Shown here in pieces: positions 35,915 through 46,059 of a stretch of DNA of 64,000 nt. The stretch covers positions 620,148-684,147 of the forward strand of contig JAJEKB010021303.1 in the NCBI GenBank assembly GCA_022393335.1, written 5' to 3'. A program made the position numbers and the translations under genes. The DNA comes from Macrotrachela quadricornifera (lineage: Eukaryota > Rotifera > Eurotatoria > Philodinida > Philodinidae). The notes beneath the pieces are model-generated. The model saw only the letters and a program-made list of their open reading frames with translations. It ran no database searches and was not told where the DNA came from. The first letter of the stretch is position 1, and every line of letters starts with the position of its first letter.

Positions 35915-36036
35915 AATTTTGAGCTTGATAGACTAATTTAAACAAACAAAAGATATATCTTTATCCAAACATCAATTGCATATTTAGACGTAATAGAAAC
36001 TTAGAGTGCTTTTATTACAATGACTTAGCTATTTTT

Positions 36037-36300
36037 TTACTCTACTATATATTTCTGATATTGACGAATTGTGGAATAAGAATGACATCCTGCTGTCCAC
36101 AACGTATAAATGACGATGAAAATAGTCATGGATCTGATAATGTCGCATGGAGTGAATAGGTGGGCTAAAATCTTGAAAGGCAGAAACATAGGACAAAATA
36201 TCATCTCCATGTTAGGAAGTAAAGAATATATGGAACTGAGGATAGACATGGACATTTTCTGATAGATATACTGAGCCGAATAAGGCAAAATAAATTCCAC
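36037..36300 (-). other. Hydrophobic open frame of unknown status
   Basis: 88 codons with several hydrophobic runs (MSILSSIYSLLP, IIRSMTIFIVIYTLW). No known family, no clear upstream signals. It lies upstream of the dynamin relic on the same strand. May be chance in AT-rich DNA. Confidence 0.15.
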
Positions 36301-36774
36301 CCATAGAAAAAATTTTATAATAAAAGTGCTGTTAACTGTAGCTTTTTCATCTCATTGCGTTGTTGGATCTGGCAATATCTAAATTCCTGTATCGTACTAT
36401 GTTTATCCATAACTTGGCATTCGAAATAGAGGTTGGTGACGATTTCATACACTGAAATGTTTACAATACAAAACAAAGATCAAGCCAATGTTGTACGTTG
36501 CTGATCACATGATTAACTGCAAGAATTTTATGTAGAACTTTTCACGCTGCATCTTGTGATATATTTTATTTTTTTAATAGAACATATTAAGTGACATTAA
36601 AATGAAATATAAAAGTATAACATTTTTATAACTCACCTCTTATGATCTAAATGCTACCAGCTAGTTTTCAACAGAAACTGTTCTTATAGAAATTTTCTTG
36701 TCATGATCTTAGTTGAACAATAATCCAATAGTATAGAAAAATAGAACGAAAGACGCTCTACCTTTTCATAAAAA

Positions 36775-36843
36775 AGGTAAATTTCTTTAAGCTTTCTATA
36801 AGAAAAAAAAGTACCTCCGCCACTACTTTTGAATTACCCTAAG
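36775..36843. repeat. Lone right-type end of the 773-bp element family
   Basis: Resembles the last 70 bases of 7109-7881: AATTTCTTTAAGC, then CCACTACTTTTGAATTACCCTAAG with TA following at 36844. Confidence 0.55.
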
Positions 36844-37238
36844 TAAATTCAATATTAAACAGTTTTAAGAACTCTTACTATTTAGTACCAATAAATCCCG
36901 TTTTCGACACGCTTTAATTTGATATAAAATTAGTTATGTACACTGCTCGAAGTTATAGTGTTACCTCTTTAAAAAACATTTTTACGCATTCGGTAGTGAT
37001 TCATCTTTGATATTTTATTTTCATTAGCTGAGGAAAACAAAATATTTTCCTTCGTCTTTTCATTATAACCATGCATCTTATAATTACATTTTTAAGAGAA
37101 TCTGCGCAACAAATGTTTGAATTTTTGAGATTGAACAAGTTGAACGTCTATATATTATTAACCCAAGCAAAGAAAGACATCATTTTCCTACTGTTTATGT
37201 TGCTATTTTCATCATATTCTCGTAGAAGGAAATTGCTA

Positions 37239-37320
37239 CTTTGGAGTATCCAAAAGTAGTGGCAATGACATTCATGTGCCACATAGTAAGCTTGATAAAA
37301 GCTTCTTTTTACATAGGATG
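37239..37320. repeat. Lone left-type end of the 773-bp element family
   Basis: TA at 37237-37238, then CTTTGGAGTATCC and AAAAGTAGTGGC, as at the left end of 7109-7881, followed by weaker similarity. Together with 36775-36843 the two ends face away from the 390-bp DNA between them, an inside-out arrangement. Confidence 0.5.
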
Positions 37321-38514
37321 ATAGAGAAAAACGGTCTTTCTTTCTATGCTAGCTAATTAATCCTGCTTCAGTTAATATCATAACAACAAAATTCTCATAA
37401 GACTAGTCCGCCTAATATGTGTCACGAAAATTAGAAGCTCATATTGTCTTCAATATGCATTCTTTTCTTAATTTTTTATTCGTATTTGTGTACATAAAGA
37501 TACAAAAGCCATGAACAAGTTGAGAACGTTTCTGTTTCATTAAATATTCGAAATAACTGTCATGATTATCTATACATAACTTCATTCGTTAAATCCATCT
37601 ATCAATTGTCCTTTTTATCTTTTTTTTATCCAAAAGAGAGTCTATAATGATCTCGATTTTAGACTGAATTCCAAAACAAAAAGAATTCATCTCAACTTTT
37701 TCAATACCCTATGAGACTAACGAGGCGTCTATTTTATTCATAATGACAATCGTCGACATTCCACTCGATTCAATGAAAACTAACCGTATCTATCTAAATC
37801 TTAAAAATAGGATAAGATTAAAAAGAAACATTAGACTATGCAAAAATGAGTCAATCGATAACGAACGTAGAACATATGGTTAGTTATATGTAATTTCATG
37901 CGTAAGAAAAAAAGAAAAATAAAGTGTCTTTCTATTAAGTTTCCAATTGAAATAAAATGAAATTCACCGATGGATCCCATCGCTGTGAAAGAGTTAATTG
38001 AATTCTTTACCTTTGTAACGTTTAGAAATGATGAAGAATCAATTCGTTTAACCATCTCATCTAGAAAATTTTTATACATCTCTTCATCAACATTTATGAC
38101 TTATAAAGTGAATAATTTTCATGATGAATATGAAGTTTAATAGTCGCATAGAACAATTACGATATATATTCTTTAAACTATGTCAACTTTATATCATATG
38201 AAAATTGAAATACAAAATGAATACAAATGGCAAGGAATAATTTGTAATTATTTTATTTAATTATTAGATTTTTGTTATCCCGTTTTACATTGTAAATGTC
38301 TTCAAATTAATAAACAATGATTTCTTCTTAGACTTTCAAGCAAATTAAACATATGTGAATGCAAGCATGTTACTCGTCATTGAGGTTTTATTCGTGGCTA
38401 TTGAACGCCTTTCAACGTTTATTTTTAAGTTTAAAAAAAATATAAAGAATAGATGAATATTTTTTGGAGGTAATGTTCACGAGTTAGGACCAATAAGATT
38501 AGATTCAATTAATG
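37321..38514. other. AT-rich stretch, no gene seen
   Basis: An 82-codon minus-strand frame (37831-38079, MYKNFLDEMVKRIDSS...) looks slightly coding-like in its first half but has no family I recognise and no splice context I can fix. Confidence 0.35.
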
Positions 38515-38958
38515 CTATTCTTGGTTTTGTATCATTTTTCTGATAAATGGAGGTACTGTAAGTAGTAGTTTTTTTCTTTGATCATCGGTTAGTACACGAT
38601 CAAAATTTTTGAGATTTTTTTCCCATTCATCGTATTCTTGTGGACAGATTTTCATACGATAACGTTTGTTCAGTTTCTTTTTATTAACTTTTGGTATCAT
38701 ACGTAATTGCTCCGGCGTTAAACCATTATCAGGATCAATTAAAATATTTGTGACACCCTGAACCAGTCTGTCACACCATTCAATAGATGCAAAGACATCC
38801 ATGCTATTATCACGTTTACTTGGATCATTATAATCATATTGTTCATGTATATGTTGAGAACCATCCAGAGCGGAATCATTATTGATGATTAATGGAAAAG
38901 AAAGAACATCAATAGTGAGTAGAAAAATAGAAGAAAATACTACTAGTAACAACTTCAT
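38515..38958 (-). CDS. Small secreted protein of unknown family, 147 aa
   Basis: Single exon. ATG at 38958 starts a clear signal peptide (MKLLLVVFSSIFLLTIDVLS), probably cut before FPLI. The mature part of about 127 residues is charged, starts with a disordered acidic region, and then holds two cysteines: one in IEWCDRLVQG (about residue 62) and one in RMKICPQEYDEW (about 104). These could make a disulphide. The C-terminal half is helical (LKNFDRVLTDDQRKKLLL). No known domain. The intact frame, good signal peptide and a TATAAAG-type box 67-75 bases upstream argue for a real gene, perhaps lineage-specific. Confidence 0.7.
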   Translation of the reverse strand: MKLLLVVFSSIFLLTIDVLSFPLIINNDSALDGSQHIHEQYDYNDPSKRDNSMDVFASIEWCDRLVQGVTNILIDPDNGLTPEQLRMIPKVNKKKLNKRYRMKICPQEYDEWEKNLKNFDRVLTDDQRKKLLLTVPPFIRKMIQNQE

Positions 38959-39024
38959 ATTTTTTATGTGTTTGAGATTATGTATTCTAATATAGAAAAA
39001 TGATTTTTCGTCTTTAGTCTCGTT

Positions 39025-39033
39025 CTTTATATA
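39025..39033 (-). promoter_or_regulatory. TATA box of the secreted-protein gene
   Basis: TATATAAAG on the minus strand, 67-75 bases before the ATG at 38958, leaving a normal short leader. Confidence 0.5.
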
Positions 39034-39039
39034 TGTGAG

Positions 39040-41040
39040 ATATACAAAAGAAAATGATTAATCTTTCTTTTTATCTATTCATTCTCTCGCCCTTTTTTTT
39101 CGATGAATAAGACCTACGTATATTTACACAATTTTTTAGATTGAAATAATCAGATTTTTAATCATCTAGCTGGCAGTCATATTCTATCAAATTGTAAAAA
39201 AGGAGGATGAATTCATGCCTTCATAAGAAAAGAATCATAAAAGATTTCGCTCTTTTATGAAAGTTATGCTCATTATTAGCTCGGTGGAATTATGAAAATA
39301 TCTTTATCCGTCTATCAATAGTAATAACCTCTTACAAGCAAAGAAATTCATTGAATAGTGTTAAATAATCGTTTCAAAAGAAAGCATAAAACTCCTCAAT
39401 TCTTACAAAAAAATCATATCCTTGTTGAAGGAAATCAGACAGAATAAAATATAGATATTGTTCAACATCATTTAGTATGAGTTACTTACTAAAAATGAAT
39501 TGTACCAACTTTTCGCATGTCGTATCGTGCAATTGAATTAAACGATCTGATTCAATCGAAAAAAACACTATTGGTTCCTAGTCTAAATAAATACGGCTAA
39601 AGGATGTTATTAGTGATCCAAATGATCTTATCTATATGACTCTAGCGTCTTCATTCTTCCTTGTCGATTTTTTCTTTTTTTTTTTTAATTATTTTTGTGT
39701 CTAATATTATAATGCAAAGCCATTATGAGTGTTCATATTTAATAAACAATATCGAACGCGTTGACAAATTAAATTCTGCATTTTCTAAATTCTTTTCATC
39801 AAAGCACAAAAAATTTATCATTCGACAATGCCCGAGTTCGGCAGATATAACTTATTTTTTATCAGGAAATAAGTTGATCTGCTTTCGATTGATTGACATC
39901 CATCGGGGTGCAGCTTTAAATGCTATGGGTATATGTGAAATGTAACAGTATGTTGTAACGATAAACTGCAGGAATTGCTTATCTCCATTCTTGTAATGAT
40001 GTTCATTTAGTTACATCATATATTCAGAATGTGATTACACACACAAGGCACGTTTATATCTGAGAGAGAGAGATCAATATAGGAAAGCGTAAAAGTCAGC
40101 TGATCATTATGGCTTTTTTTTCGCATCTCATCTATAAAAGCTATGCTTAGATTTTCTTGAGTGTTTCAGATTCCTTCGTTGATGAATTCAAGTTGCACAT
40201 AAAATTTTAAATATCAATGATGTTTTGAAGACTGATGAGAAAATATATTTGCGTGTATCCGCACAGGAAGGGTTTTAAAACATTCTATTGGACAGAGGCC
40301 TACATAGATATCTCGGATATAAATATCTTAGCTACCCTCGTTTAGGTCTCGACAAAACAGAACTGTTAGCTCTTATTTCAATATGATTAAGAGAAACTTC
40401 TACCTTTATTTAAAAAAACTGCTGTATTTATACATTGGCAAACATTTAGACCTCGAACATAGTGCACTCATAGATTAGTGATTACAAATAGTTATATCGA
40501 AGTGTTATCATCGAGATCATACTTCAAGAAGATATTACAACTTAATACATCTAGGATCGCATTATAATCTGATCTAGAAATCGGATCATAACACAGGTAA
40601 GTAATAGAAATTTTTATTTAGTTCTTCATTATTAATGGATGATACAAAAGTTCTTGCACAAATCTTGCTCTATTTTTCTTCGACCAAAGCATGTTTCGGA
40701 AAAATCAAAAATATCTATTTACAATCTACTTCAAAAGCGCTTTCTAGTTGTATGTTCAAAGAGGCTCTATCATGTTTTGATTTTGAATATCAAGCACACC
40801 TTTGAACAGCACCAAAGTGTAGTCTGTAAAAATAGTCGAAGTTAGTTGTAACAGAAAATTATGATCTTTCAGTATTTTTCGATTTTCTTCTATGCATACC
40901 ATTGTATTTTTTCACTCTTTTTCTCAATAAAGTCAACATTTGATTCTCTAAGAACCTGATAGAAATCGCACGGCATTGTTTTGGAAAATATAGGCTTTCT
41001 GATACATGTTTTGATCGATGAATAATAGACCGATATTTGT
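39040..41040. other. AT-rich stretch, no gene seen
   Basis: A 94-codon frame at 39661-39945 and a 68-codon frame at 40639-40845 have no recognisable motif. The transmembrane domains that should precede the ABC fragment are not found here. Confidence 0.45.
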
Positions 41041-41043
41041 GCA

Positions 41044-41971
41044 GGAATTTTTACATCACACATCCCTTTTTATTCTTTACGAAGGTCAACGTGTAGCTCT
41101 TGTTGGTATGTTTCAATTGATTGTCTTTCTAATTATTATAAAATATAGCATAATTGCTATAGGTTCATCTGGTTGTGGAAAATCAACAGTTATTCAACTA
41201 TTAGAAAGATTCTATGATGTGACACATGGTAGACTAGTTAGTATTTATTCAATAAAGAAATATTAATAAATATAAAATTGATAGTATCTTGATGATATTG
41301 ATATTCGACAATTAAATATTCAATGGATTCGTTTTCATCTTGGTCTTGTTAGTCAAGAACCAGTTTTATTTAATTTAACAATTGCTGAAAATATTACATA
41401 TGGATTAGAGAATATTTCAATGGATGAAATTATTAATGCAGCAAAAAAAGCTAATATTCATTCTTTTATTCAAAAATTACCTCAAGTTAGCTATCAAAAA
41501 ACAAAAACAAATAATATTGAATATAAATTTAATCATATTTCATATAATATTTAGGGTTATGAAACAAATGTAGGAATGAAAGGTTCTTTTTTATCAGGTG
41601 GTGAAAAGTAACGAATTGCTATTGCTCGAGCTCTTCTTCGTCAACCTAAAATATTACTTTTGGATGAAGCTACTAGTGCTATGGATTCACATAATGAACA
41701 AGTTATTATTGTTTTTTGTTTTATTTCTGAACTAAAATCTCATCATTTTTAATTTTAACAATTATAGATAATACAAGAAACTCTTGAAGAAGCTCAAACA
41801 GATGAATATAATCGAACATCACTTATTATTGCTCATCGTCTTTCAACAATTCGTTCGTGTGATTTAATTTGTGTACTTGATCAAGGACATATTGTTGAAA
41901 GTGGTACTCATTCACAATTAATACAACAACATGGAATCTATTATAAAATGCTATCTAAAGATAATTCTTGA
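41044..41971 (+). pseudogene. P-glycoprotein-type ABC transporter, last nucleotide-binding domain only
   Basis: Five exons with consistent phases: 41044-41106, 41163-41236, 41285-41485, 41555-41701, 41768-41971; introns 48-69 bp, all GT-AG. The translation runs from YEGQRVALVG through Walker A (GSSGCGKST), the Q-loop (LVSQEPVLF), ABC signature (LSGGEK), Walker B ([12 protein letters not shown]) and the H-loop ([11 protein letters not shown]) to a natural end after [10 protein letters not shown]. This is the second NBD of an ABCB/MDR pump. A TAA at 41609-41611 falls right after LSGGEK, where a glutamine codon is usual. All upstream domains, including both membrane domains and NBD1, are absent. 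A 5'-truncated duplicate rather than a working pump. Confidence 0.88.
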
Positions 41972-42389
41972 TGCTCTCATTACTCAGCTAATTTCATATC
42001 AAAAATATATTTTATTAAATACAAAGGAACTTTACTCAAAACAATTTAATAATACATATATACATATACATTGCATGTTAAAAAAATTTCCTATAGTCTG
42101 GCTGGAGGGTGTGGCTATTTTTTAATCATGTAGCTTCTAGAGTACATCACAATAATGATTTTTTTAATCAGTTATGGTACTTACATAGTACTAATGATTT
42201 ATTGTTGTTTGGATTATATATCTTTTCAAAAATCAAAATAATCAAGCGTTTTCATAGGAGGCTTTGGTGAACACACTGTCATGTTTATCAATACATAAAT
42301 TTCTCACTGAAGAAACTTAGTAATCAATAACATATTTTCAGGCCCCACTCCTCCCCTCAAAAACGCATCTCAGCGCAAGTACATGCTAT

Positions 42390-42620
42390 AAATGCGAAAT
42401 TTTCAGGGTTTGTTGGCACTGACGTGAGGATACTATCTTAAAATTTTCAGCTCGATACTCTAAAGTTTGATAGAGATATGAACCAAGCAAGGGTCAAAAA
42501 TTACTCATTTTGTTCGCATGAATTTTTTGTGAGCATTCATTCAATGTATAAGTATTCTTTTTTGTTTGAAGGAGCATCTCAAGACGCAGGTCCTGTGAAG
42601 CTTTTTCTTAAAACTATTAT
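42390..42620 (+). repeat. Dispersed repeat family member
   Basis: GAAATTTTCAGG..TTG and the stretch around GATATGAACCAAGCAAGG resemble 11510-11640. GGAGCATCTCAAGACGCAGG matches the shared end motif seen near 2190 and 11850. The 129-codon open frame starting at 42478 begins inside this repeat and has no known domain, so I do not call it a gene. Confidence 0.45.
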
Positions 42621-44125
42621 CTATCAAGCAGAGAAAAGGGTTGACAAGTTCATTCTTATAATAACAAAGCTTCATTCAAAAAACCGAGCCTTACGGAACC
42701 TGCAGTTTTTCGACGCACTTTCAAATAATAAAAACCTGCAAATACGGAAAGCCATCACAAGTAAAAAAGATATGTGCAGTAAAATTGTTATAACTCTGGC
42801 CAAAGTGCAAGGAATGAGGTGGAGATTGTGTTTTAACACGGTAACGAAACGAAAAATCGATGAGTAACTTTACTTTGAAGGAGGGGGCTTAAGTCTGTGT
42901 CAATTGTAAATAAAAACAAATATATCTATAGTGAAATATGAATATCTTCTTCATGGGCAAATCATTGCCAACGAGATCAGTAGAGAAAATCATTTTTTAT
43001 TTATCGAATATTCTCTCGTTCTAACATCAGTGTATATGTTCCACACATTTAATTTGTGGATCATTTCATATAGTTATTCTGTTTCAATTGCATCGTTTTT
43101 ATTCTAATTTTAATCTTCTTTCTTTTTTTCTTTGGCCGTTCCATCATTTTGCAAATATTTCGCTAAAGCGATATGATCTTCTAGATCTTGCTATAATGCA
43201 TTCTTCTTCACAAGTTGAATGGAGCTATCCTCAATGCGAAGTTACTATAAATGAGCGTCATACATACTGCAAGGATTGTAAAACAATGTTAGTCTGGATG
43301 TCTACAGCTTCTAATAGATCTGTTTTATACGATAACTATTTTCAACACAGTTAAAGATGTAATTTCTGTGCACCAGAACTAGTGGCAGCGCCAGGGATGA
43401 GTAACAGGAGGTTGAGCCTCCCTAGAAGTTTTTAAATCTTTAAAAAATTGATAATCTTATTTGTAAGTCATATTGCAACATGCTGTTTTCCGCACTACAG
43501 TAGTTCTACTTCAGTTTCCTATTGGTTGTTCATGGAATTATTATGTCATATATGTACGATCTTTTCCCTTTCTGCACTATACGTATTCTTCTCTTGTATC
43601 TATTGTGTTTTATGGGATTTCTTCTGACTAATTTCCTTGTTCATCTGATGGACATTTCCATCTATACGACTGATCTCAATTCTATATATAGTTTTCGTTT
43701 TTTTTTCTAATAAATCATGTGTTACATTGTTGCATCCATCTTGATTTATGGCTCAATCATCGACTCAGAGGTAGCCACCTTCACAAAGTTCAAGTCAAAT
43801 CCATCTTTTTTCGTATGGCTCAAAGAGCGAGAGTGTGATGATAAAAGTAAGGACCTGCTGTTAATTCTAAACCATCCTCACCCTCAATTAACATAACGAA
43901 TGCATTCTCAAATTTTAAGAAGTATTGATTCTGACATTTCTCTTTATACTTGTCCATACTATAAATGCATCTGTAATTCTTGGTAGTAGTCGAAATCTTT
44001 CTATTCCATTCGTGCGTTCGCATAGAATATTTTATTGCATGGAACAATGATTAAAGATTTAAGAAACAAAACTTCATATCCTTAAAATATGCTTGTCTTT
44101 ATTCTCTACAGTAAATTCATTACAA
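42621..44125. other. Intergenic stretch, no gene seen
   Basis: The 88-codon frame at 43088-43354 contains a CxxC-like pair (YPQCEV, YCKDCK) suggesting a zinc-ribbon fragment, but I cannot name it. 43390-43425 has a short GC-richer hairpin (GGAGGTTGAGCCTCC). Confidence 0.35.
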
Positions 44126-44129
44126 CATT

Positions 44130-45931
44130 CTATCGAAAACCGATTATAGTTGAAATAATTAATGTAAGAAAGTAAAAAGAAACATTTAGTCTAGCGGTAT
44201 TATTAGGAATACATGTGAACATTTGAACTCGATTGTTGTCATGATCCAAAACATATAAGTTGCCTTTGCTGTCCAATGCCACACCATATGGAGAAGAGAG
44301 TTGATGAGCTGCACTACCAGCATCGTTGCCACCGGCAATTATTACACCCGCATTTTGAGCATTAACTGGAATACGCATGACACGATTGTTTTTGGTGTCG
44401 GCAACATAGATAGTGCTCGTCACACGATCTAAGAAAAGAGCTTCTGGATAAGAAAGTTGATCTGTTCGATTTCCTGCACCATTACCACCTCCAACTATAA
44501 TGCCTGCTTTTGCATTTTCGAGCCATTTGACAATACGACTATTTCGTGTGTCTACGACGTATAGGGCGCGATTGTCATTTACTATCGCAGTCGCGGCTGA
44601 AGAAAAAAAGGAAAGAATTATTTCCACCAATCTGAGCTGCAATTTTTTGGAAAAGTTGAAAATATCCATTTTCTGTTGACAAGATTTTCGAAGTGAATGA
44701 AGTTTATACTAATAAATGTGGACTGTTTAGTACTATTAAACGAGATGAAACTTTTTGAAGAAAATTCTTATGTTTACTTGCATATAGAACTTAAAGGTTT
44801 TAATGGAATTAGTGGAGTGAATCAATAAAACGGAAAGAATGACAGGTGAATATTAAATGCAATGATCTTGTTGTAACTTACGTTGTTCAAGTTGATTGAG
44901 AGCTGTTCCTATACCATTGCCACCAGCCACGACGAGGCCCTTCTCCATGATATTATTGGTATTAAATTTGAGCACACTATGCTCGAACAGGTCTGCAAGG
45001 TATAAATAGTTTTCGCTATTTGGATCTAAGGTGATACCACCGATGATAATGCTCGTAAAATCATAGAGAACCTCGCCCACAGTCGATCCTTTTAGCCAAC
45101 GTGTCACACGACCGCGAGGAAGTACATTGTCTGTAATGTACATTGTCCCTTCTTTGTCTACTGTGATCGAAGTTGGTTGAAATAGTTTTCCCGGTTCCAC
45201 TCCAGGACCCGATCCACCGGCAACGATCGTACCAACACTCGCTCCTTGTTCGCATTTCACAATGCGGTGGTTCAATTGATCTGCTATGTAGAGAGTGTTG
45301 GATGCATCTATATGCATTCCCGAAGGAGAGTGCAATTGATTTGTTCCATTTCCTTGTGTTCCACCGATTACGGTTTTTCCTTCTCTAGACCATTTTGTTG
45401 TTACACAGAAGCTGTCTAAGATAACTCTTATAATTAAAGAAAAGTGTACAACTATTTTCAATGTTTTTAGGCTTAGTCTCATGCTCATCGATTTTTGAAA
45501 AATAGTCTTGTTGCTGCAATTCAATCGAAAATGTGTTAGGTCACTATGAATTCTTTTACCTTTATGAACAGAAGACAAAAGTAGTTTAAATAGTATAAGG
45601 TTCGGTTTTCCAGAGAATCTAGTAATTTCAAATTCACAGTATCTATTTACAAAAACCTCTACTTTTCTGATCAAAAATCGTACTAGGTTTCCCGAATTTT
45701 CAGAAACCATCGGATTTTTTGACTGAGCACCGCGTCGATTCTCATTCTACTATTTCTTTGAGAGTTTGTCTGAGTTAATGTTGAGTACACTCGTAGAGAA
45801 TCGAATGCTTAGCAAGAAACAAGATATAATCAAATAATATTAATTTCTGGCCCGACAACGATTGACTTACTTGCGTTGAGCGGTAGTATGGCTATGAGTA
45901 CCATAAGAAACAGCAACCATGCTTTCCACAT
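44130..45931 (-). CDS. Secreted or GPI-anchored NHL-repeat protein, 353 aa
   Basis: Three exons that join in frame: 45931-45871 (signal peptide MWKAWLLFLMVLIAILPLNA), 45415-44882 and 44596-44130, with phase-1 introns of 455 and 285 bp and GTAAGT donors. The total of 1062 nt is 354 codons including stop. Six NHL repeats follow the signal peptide: PSGMHIDASNTLYIADQLNH, PTSITVDKEGTMYITDN, a short degenerate third, PATAIVNDNRALYVVDTRNS, PEALFLDRVTSTIYVADTKN and PYGVALDSKGNLYVLDHDNN, most introduced by VAGGNG. The C-terminus ends in a hydrophobic stretch (VSFYFLTLIISTIIGF) with almost nothing after it, as in GPI-anchored or tail-anchored surface proteins. Same exon phase and weak third repeat as the gene at 21534, so the two are paralogues. 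Ligand unknown. Confidence 0.92.
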
Positions 45932-46036
45932 CTTCAAAAAAAAAACGATAAATGTGGTCTAGTTTTACGTTTTTCGCTGTGTTTTTTGTACTTTTATCTT
46001 TTCTGTTTGTACAGATAGTGCGCGGCGAACATTTCT

Positions 46037-46054
46037 ATTTTATATTTGACGTCA
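46037..46054 (-). promoter_or_regulatory. CRE + TATA core promoter of the 44-kb NHL gene
   Basis: A perfect cAMP-response palindrome TGACGTCA (46047-46054) is followed two bases later on the minus strand by TATAAAAT (46044-46037), about 106 bases before the ATG at 45931. Order and distance fit a CREB/ATF-responsive promoter. Confidence 0.5.
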
Positions 46055-46059
46055 TTAAA

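Noticed and set aside
42478..42867. 129-codon frame as a gene
   Set aside because: Starts inside a dispersed non-coding repeat, no domain, no splice or promoter signals.
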